A stretch of 64,000 bases of DNA from Carettochelys insculpta (Eukaryota; Chordata; Testudines; Carettochelyidae), in contig NC_134138.1 of the NCBI RefSeq assembly GCF_033958435.1, positions 176,436,798-176,500,797 of the forward strand. Reading direction: 5' to 3'. The position numbers and the translations under genes were made by a program. A model generated the notes under the pieces. That model saw only the letters and a list, made by a program, of their open reading frames with translations. It searched no databases and was not told the DNA's origin. Shown piece by piece: positions 57,075-64,000 of the stretch. The stretch's first letter is position 1. Every line of letters starts with the position of its first letter.

Positions 57075-60000
57075 TCTGATCAGAGTGGAGCACATATAGA
57101 TATACCCAAGCTAGTTTTCATTTAATTAGCTTAGGTCCTGTATCTCTGCAGGTAATTATCCAGGGTTCTGGTGGCCTTTTAGCAATGGAGTTGTAGCTGT
57201 AAAGGCTGCACCATCCTGTCCAGGATGCTGTGTACTTACTCAAAGAGCTAGCCTGTGCTACCACCTGAGTGGTTTCACTTTAACTGTTATTTGAGCTAGT
57301 TCGATCAAATACCTTATCTGGGGTGGAATGGGCATGTGGGAAAGAAAAAGGTGCAACAGGGAAATTGGTGCTTATTGGTTTGAACTCCTTAACCTCTCCA
57401 CGCTCTTGCTGTAGGATACTGAATAACTTCCATGGACTTCAACAGGTTAAAAAAGAAAAAGTTAAAAAAGGCAGCAGAAGCTTTTCTACAGTTCTATGAG
57501 AAGATGTTTGATTGTTGTCACCCGTACTTGTTTTCTTTACTAAAAAAAAAAAAGAGAGAGAGCTGGTACTCAGCCAGCTCCCCACCTCTCCTTCCCAGCC
57601 AATCCCACAGCTGCGGCTGCCAGCATAAAAAAGAGCACTGGGTGTCCCTCTTGTCTCCAGTGTGATTTGAACAAATAATGAATGTCCTTTTATTATCACT
57701 GAACATGATGCTATAAATAAGTAACAGTAAACTGTTTCCCCCTCTCGTGAAGGTCAGTTTAAGATCTTAATTTTAATACATTTGCACAAAGATTTTGTTT
57801 GAATTTCAAATACAAGTGGGGAAAAGAGGATTTCTGAATCCACATAAGGCATTGGTGTGAAATGTATTTTTTCCACTGAATTTACAGCAGGCCTGGTGAG
57901 AAATAAAAGTCATTCTCACTGAATCATCAGCAGGCATTTCAAAGCTTCTTGAAACAGCTCCAGCAGGTAAATAAGCATTGCTCAGCTGAAATTCTCCAGC
58001 TGCTGCTTTAAGGGCTAAGTTAGCCATCCTGCAGCTGGCTCCACACAGGCACACCTCTGGTTTCACATTAACCTGCATTCAGGAAAATAGGGTTCCATGC
58101 AAGATGAGGAGCTGACATATATGAGAGCAGGACCATGGACAGGGAGGGGTAAAGGGGGAAGTTGCCCCAGGGCCTGGTGATTTAAAAGGTCCTGGGGCTT
58201 GGGGGGTATCGCTGCTGACACTGCTTTCAATAACTGCCAAAACCCTGCAGAGTGTGGCTTGCAGGGCGCTGCAGGCTTGGTTTGGTGAAATGCAGCACAG
58301 TCTGGCCAGCGCTAAAGAACAGCTGTTGCTAGTGCTGCCCCTTCCACCTGTGGCCAAGCCCCTTTCCCCATTCCCCAGGGTCCAGAAAGTCTGTTGTCAG
58401 CACAGTGAGAGGGTAGTTGCAGTATCATGGTCTTGTTGTCTAGTTAGATTACATACCTCATTTTAGTCTCTCTCTTGAATCAATTTTTGTTTGCTTGAAG
58501 CATAAGCAAGCAATAAGGTAGAAAATACAAAATTCAGTTTTCATTTCAATTAGTTGAAGTTGTATAGATTCATTGTGGATGGATACATACTTTGCAACAC
58601 TCATACTGCCATATTCACTTCAAAGAAACTGCACAAAGCGTAAGGCATCACAAAATTTGACACAGTGGAATTCCCTGGATATAACCAGGAAGCCTGAACC
58701 AGAGCTCTGTCATGCCAGATCCATCAGGAAGGCTGGGTAAGCCCAAGCTGAATGGCAAATGGGGAACAGTTGCTGGCTCCATAACCAAGGGCTACCTAAA
58801 CCTGGTAGGAAGGAAGTAGAAGCAGGAGGAAGTGGAGGAGCCACACAGAGGAAGGCCATGATCCCCTGCTAGCTGCAGGAGTGAATGGTCCCAGAGGCTG
58901 TAGGTCTGAGCTTTTTAAATAGGAGGTGGAAGGAACTGACATTATCAATAAAAAGCACATGTGATCACACTGAATCAGAGGTCTCCAGCTGATTTGTGGG
59001 CACAGAAGTGGCTGCAGATCAAGGGGCCTGCCTGTGCCCTAAAATACCTGTTAAAGGAAAAATGACAGTGATCTAGCTGGAGGGTCAAGAAGGAGAGGCA
59101 AAGAAGGAGTAGAGTGAGTCTAGAGAGAAAAACCATGGGGTGAGCAACTGGAGGGGCAGATGAAGACCCAATGAAGAGCTAATCCTTAGATGAGTGACAA
59201 GAAGGAACCACAGTGGTGAGTGTATCCCATGACAAGAGTGCCTCACATAATGCCAGCTTAAGTCATCACTCTGACTCCTAAGCACTCCGAGAGCACATGT
59301 AATAATGATAATAAATTAATAAAGCTTGTCAAAATTAATCTATCTAAAGAAGAAGGTTTTTGCAAGTATCCAGTGCTAAAGACTTTACCAATGGGTTGTG
59401 AGTGAAGCTGGTAGTTCTAAGGTAACCAAATATTAAAAGTTGAACTCAGATCATCTCTAGTGAACCTAGATAAATAGTAACATTCTCAAAGAGAAAGTCT
59501 GTCTGTCTGCTTGTAAATTTTCACTGATGGCTTTGCAGAGTGAAGTACTGTACAGTTTTGAATTTATTTAACCACAGTTCAATTGGGCAAAGTTGCATTT
59601 AGCACAGTTGAAAATATAGTGAAGTTGGTGAGGAGTCATTTGACATAAATAGAAGTAGGAATCACGGCTACAGATGGCTGCCGTTGTAAACACAGCAGAG
59701 ACCATAAATTACTTTCCAAATAAAGAAGCTTTGTAGAACACATCTAGACAACTATAAAATCTGAGACACAAAGCCCTGAATAGTGGGCTTAATTACAGAT
59801 CCTGGAGTGCTCCCTGTGTGACCTCTGCTAACCTCATTTCTAGTCTGATATCCCTTTTCATCTCTGCAGTGCTTCATGCAAGGCTGCCCAAGTAGGCTTG
59901 CAGTGTTCAGCTGATTAAGTAAATCACAGTGTACAGAGCACTGCAGCTGGTTTCCTCAGCCACCTGACCTACTTAAGGCTTATCAATTTATAAAGAAGAG

Positions 60001-60081
60001 AGAAACATTAATACAAGATGGAAAAAAAAATGTGTTTAGCGGTACCAAGTTCTAATTCCCCAGGTGACAGCAAGTTTCTTT
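57075..60081. other. Unassigned DNA with possible old repeats
   Basis: 58110-58260 (GGGGAAGTTGCCCCAGGGCC, then GATTTAAAAGGTCCTGGGGC) looks like a known turtle repeat, class unknown. 58670-59330 has a TTTTTAAATAGG box and AATAAAAAG and might be an LTR. Neither is firm. No gene is seen. Confidence 0.35.
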
Positions 60082-60123
60082 CATTCTAATATGCACTTTT
60101 TGAAAAAGAGGCATATTAGAATG
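60082..60123. repeat. Short perfect hairpin
   Basis: CATTCTAATATGC (60082-60094) and GCATATTAGAATG (60111-60123) are exact inverted copies with a 16 base spacer that itself pairs in part (CTTTTT/AAAAAG). Confidence 0.9.
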
Positions 60124-61661
60124 GGAAAAAAAATAAGAAAGAAAGCCAACTCAGTGTAGTAATGTAGAAATATTCATCTCAAACACTGGGTGCAAAGCAG
60201 CAATTCAGCAAACATTTAGGTCTACACCTAAGTTCATCCCTGTTGAACAACATTATGTACTTACCTGCTTTGCTGAATAGCAGTTGAGCTGCTGAATTAA
60301 GGCCTTTCTCAAGATGACCTAATAGTGGTTTTTACTTTTCTAACCTCTAATAGTGGTGTTGCTTTTCTAACTCACAAACAAAGAAAAGCATATAAACATG
60401 TATTACTGTCTACTTTTGCCTTAAGGACACAACATCATTATAAGAGTCTTGTGCACTTCCAGCACCAAAGGAAATGGGTTTTATTTCATCTAACTTACTT
60501 CCACCATTCTTGAATGCTTTCATACCCCAGAGAAAGCTACAAAACTTGTAGGAAGAGCCATAGTTATGGTTACTAATCCTAAAAGGGATGAGGCACATAT
60601 ATTAACTGTGGTTCCCAAAATGCAATTCTCTCTGAGAGATGCTATCAGGAACTAAACTAAGGGAGATGCAGCATCTCCATCTGGTTTGTGCTTGGCACAA
60701 ATCAGACAAAAATCAAGTGCTGTTATGTAAAGCTGTAACTTAATTAGTCTCCAGCACTTTCATCAGAGTGCCTTTACAAAGAATCCTTGCTTTATTTTGT
60801 CTGAAGCACATACAAACACAACAGGCTATAGAGCACCCCCAAGCACTGGACCCATGGTCTGGAGGCATCTTGAGTGGTTAAACAACAAAATTCAAGTGGA
60901 CAGCTATCTGTCTTTTGCCAGGGATTCCAAGGGATGTTCAGAAGGGCAAATCCAAATTTCTCACCCTTGTCTAACCGTTTTATGTTAGCATCTGCTACAA
61001 TTACATCAAGAACATGTCAATCAGTCAAAAACCAGCAAGCAAGTACTTTTAAGCCATTAGTTATGCAGATGTGTTTTTGCAGAGTCTGGAGTCTTATGGA
61101 CACTCTCTTTCTTGCCTGGGTTTTCACAGCTGCTTTTCCCAAAATATCAGGGAGCATACAGACAGTGCCACTCTTCCCGGCTTTCCCTTAATTATGCTCA
61201 GGTTTGTTCAAATGCCTTGCAGATGCTGCTGTCGGCAATAAACAAGTTAATCAATATGCCATTTGAATTATTGGCAATGGCTGAGGAACAGGGCTGACTG
61301 CTAAAAATGCCTCTGATCATGCACACAGACATTTGCCTTATTTTGTTATCTTTGATAAAGTCTTTTGAGGCTTTCTTTGGTGTTTCTAGTCTGGTTGTGA
61401 ACAAAATTTTGTGTAAATAAAACCCACAGTGCTCAAGATATGTGAAAGCCGAGCCATAAACTTCCCTGATCATGTCAATCAGTGCTCAGGCCTAATTATT
61501 GTAATGTAAATATCATCATTGTGAGCACTCTTTTAATAATCATTATGGGGGATGTTCCAAAAAGCAAAAAAAGGGCATTTAAGCTCCCAACACCCATTAA
61601 TGCCAATTGAGTGCCTAACAACCCTGTGTGTCTCTGGAAATGAGCCTATATCAGACACATA
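60124..61661. other. Unassigned AT-rich DNA
   Basis: No recognisable gene or repeat. Confidence 0.4.
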
Positions 61662-61947
61662 GGCTGTGACCACACTACCCGCTCCTTTTGGAGGGGCATG
61701 GTAATGAGCCCCTTTGGTTCCCAAAATCAAATGGGAAGAAGGGGCTTCCAAAATCAGGGGATCATTTCGAAAGGCCCCATCTACACAGGCAGATGGCATG
61801 TGTTTTGAAACCAACACTATTGAAGTATGCGAGGCTGCCATTATGCTAATGAGGTGCTGCATATTCGAAGCAGCACTTCATTAACATCAGCTGAAGAGGC
61901 TTGTTACCATGCCCCTTCCGAAAGAAGGGGGTAGTATGGCCACAGCT
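61662..61947. mobile_element. MITE (ATGCTAATGAGG family), decayed copy
   Basis: It starts GGCTGTGACCACACTACCCG and ends GTATGGCCACAGCT. The interior ATTATGCTAATGAGGTGCTG and TTTCGAAAGGCCCC match the element at 47923. Confidence 0.75.
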
Positions 61948-63563
61948 AACCTGTCCATGCTCTGTGGGTGGATATTTTACTCAATAGAAAGTGCCCCCTT
62001 TATAAATAAAAAATGATTTAGTAGAGCTAGTGGATTTCTACTATACTGGGCCTTCCACATTTACAGCTGTCCTTCTCTATCAACGCCATCCTTAGCATCC
62101 ATCTCTTGGAGCCTCTTCTGTCTACATTTTTCATTATTCAATCATCTTTAGAGTCATTAGGGACTTTGAAAAACAGGAACATTGAATGTGGAGTGTCTCG
62201 GGAGAAGGGAACGTGTTATGTATTCTTGTGAAGTACCACTTACACCATGTTGCTTTATGAGTGATCTGAATTAATAATAATCAATAATAAACATCAGGTA
62301 AGGCTCAATAAACTAATTCCTAATTTCCCTAAAGCCACAGGGCTCATATTTCATCAGAACGTTTCCTGCCAACTAGCACACATTTCACGTATTCCTTTAG
62401 TATGCCCATCACGCTCTGCTGAAATTTCACATATTATTGCTCTTGTTGGGATTCCAGCATCAAACCTCCTCCACCCACTATATAGGCCACAGTGACAGCT
62501 GCTCCCACATGCCCTATGCTGCACCTCACTGTTGTAGAGAGGGGAAAGCAAAAAGAGCAGATGGCAGAAGTAAGCCAGAACTAGATGTCTTGTTTGCTCA
62601 CCTGCAAACTCTCCTCTTGGCGAGAGGAAAAAAGCCAGGACTGTTGGATGGGATGTGGAGAGACAACAGTCTCTGTGTGGGCAGAGCAGTCAGTGGAGAA
62701 AAGAGGCAAATGAAATGGGCGAAGAAATAAACGGGTTTTGGGAAGGCAATGAATTGAAGACACTTCAAACTGGAAGAGAGCAAAAGGCAGGGGAGAGTTG
62801 TTACTGGGTATGGGGAGAAACACAAAATGAGATGTAAAAAGATAGGGAGTGGGAATGTTGTTTTGCTTGACCTCGGAGGGTGCATTGTAAAAAGGTCTGT
62901 CCACAAACCATAGAAAAGTACAGAAAAGTGTGTGATAGAGTGCACGCTACCTGGCATGATGAGATTCTTGTCCGTGACTGGTGATCCTTTATACTATGGT
63001 CATATAAATAATAAACATTTAACCTCAGGCTTTTTTCTTTGACTTTGACATGACATGATGTGGAAGGTCCTCAGCTCATATAAATTGCCAAAGCTCAAAT
63101 GAGACTCTGTCTAAAGATTCTGTCCCCAGCCATCTTGCTTTCCATCTTCTTTAACTCTCCCACCAGCAACATTGTTTTTCTTTAACCAATTCCAAGCCCT
63201 AATAGAAGCCAAAAATTACACTTATAATAACCACACTCACTGAAAATGGTTGGGAAAAGAAGGTAGAAAAAGGAGGAAAATCACATCTACAGAAACACCA
63301 AAAAAGTTAGACAAACAAAACAACCTATCCCCAAAATGATGATCAACAGCCTTGTTTTGCACCACTTCAAACACATAGCTTGCTTTCTGCCCTGGCATTT
63401 AGCTGGTAATGTGAAAATGAAAATCCCACTTCTCTAAAGATGTTTGGCTGTAGCGCTTCAAGTCTGATAATTTTTACAATAAATCCTGATAAAAATATAT
63501 ATCCTAGAGGCAAATTCACCAGAAACATCCATTTTATTTTGATAAGCTATTTTGTGACATATG
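61948..63563. other. Unassigned AT-rich DNA
   Basis: Overlapping frames at 62437-62957 on both strands lack motifs and repeats. Nothing is supported. Confidence 0.4.
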
Positions 63564-64000
63564 GGCTGCGTCTACACGTGCACGCTACTTCGAAGTAGCG
63601 GCAGTAACTTCGAAATAGCACCCGTCACGTCTACACGTGTTGGGCGCTATTTCGAAGTTGAAATCGACGTTAGGCGGCGAGACGTCGAAGTCGCTAACCC
63701 CATGAGGGGATGGGAATAGCGCCCTACTTCGACGTTCAACATCGAAGTAGGGACGTGTAGACGATCCGCGTCCCGCAACATCGAAATAGCGGGGTCCTCC
63801 ATGGCGGCCATCAGCTGGGGGGTTGAGAGATACTCTCTCTCCAGCCCTTGCGGGGCTCTGTGGTCACCGTGGGCAGCAGCCCTTAGCCCAGGGCTTCTGG
63901 CTGCTGCTGCTGCAGCTGGGGGTCCGTGCTGCATATACAGGGTCTGCAACTAGTTGTTGGCTCTGTGTATCTTGCACTGTTTAATGAAAGTGTGTCTGGG
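63564..64000 (-). mobile_element. Non-autonomous Harbinger A derivative, cut by window end
   Basis: It starts GGCTGCGTCTACACGTGC after ATG and follows the 36457 copy base by base in style, through the palindromic TTCGAAGT/AACGTCGAAGT blocks and the CCATGGCGGCCATCAGCTGG segment. The former start codon reads ACG on the - strand. The window ends 437 bp in, so about 255 bp should lie beyond. Confidence 0.9.

Noticed and set aside
60082..60123. Hairpin as a microRNA gene
   Set aside because: The stem is short and AT-rich, with no sign of conservation or a matching precursor length.
62437..62957. Overlapping frames of 97-119 codons on both strands
   Set aside because: They are mutual shadows without motifs, signal peptides or repeats to support a gene.

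Overview
The window looks like non-coding vertebrate nuclear DNA, most likely from a turtle (a crocodilian is the main alternative). The reasons are the repeat mix: CR1-type LINE fragments, Penelope-like retroelement tails, a tRNA-derived SINE, Ty3/Gypsy gag and LTR-like remnants, hAT-type fragments, and many terminal-inverted-repeat (TIR) elements beginning GGCTRYGTCTAC. There are no mammalian Alu or L1 sequences and no prokaryotic signals. The species call is inference from recall of repeat types. I found no convincing host protein-coding exon, rRNA or tRNA gene. Almost everything codable is transposon-derived.

Region by region: 495-5241 is a full-length two-gene PIF/Harbinger transposon. 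It has a DDE transposase on the + strand and a Myb/SANT-like protein on the - strand, arranged convergently and flanked by a CTA/CTA duplication. 5.2-13.98 kb is mostly unrecognised sequence with one decayed TIR element. 13.98-15.86 kb holds a Harbinger-like MITE, a CR1-like 3' end and a hAT-like element. 18.2-18.8 kb is LTR-like. 19034-22845 is a second two-gene Harbinger element, more decayed, with both catalytic aspartates read as Asn. 23.0, 26.6, 28.1, 44.9 and 48.9 kb carry Penelope-like fragments. Three of these contain an inverted second segment inside one target-site duplication of 10-13 bp. 24976-25668, 36457-37150 and 63564-64000 (cut by the window end) are internally deleted relatives of the first Harbinger element. 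28.9-29.9 kb has two MITEs, one a perfect fold-back type. 33.05-37.77 kb is one CR1 LINE broken by three later TIR insertions, followed directly by a Ty3/Gypsy gag remnant. 39-57 kb is a patchwork of MITEs, LTR-like segments, a SINE and hAT fragments. 57-63.5 kb is mostly unrecognised.

How the pieces work together: in PIF/Harbinger elements the transposase (nuclease) and the Myb-like protein (DNA binding and nuclear import) are both needed to move DNA carrying the matching ends. Here two autonomous-type copies sit among many shorter elements sharing the same terminal 12-mer. This suggests a parasite hierarchy in which one or a few transposase lineages mobilised several MITE families. The most unusual signals are this shared terminus across internally unrelated elements, the inverted-head Penelope insertions with a hammerhead-like core, and a 1.88 kb unclassified TIR element at 33591-35468.
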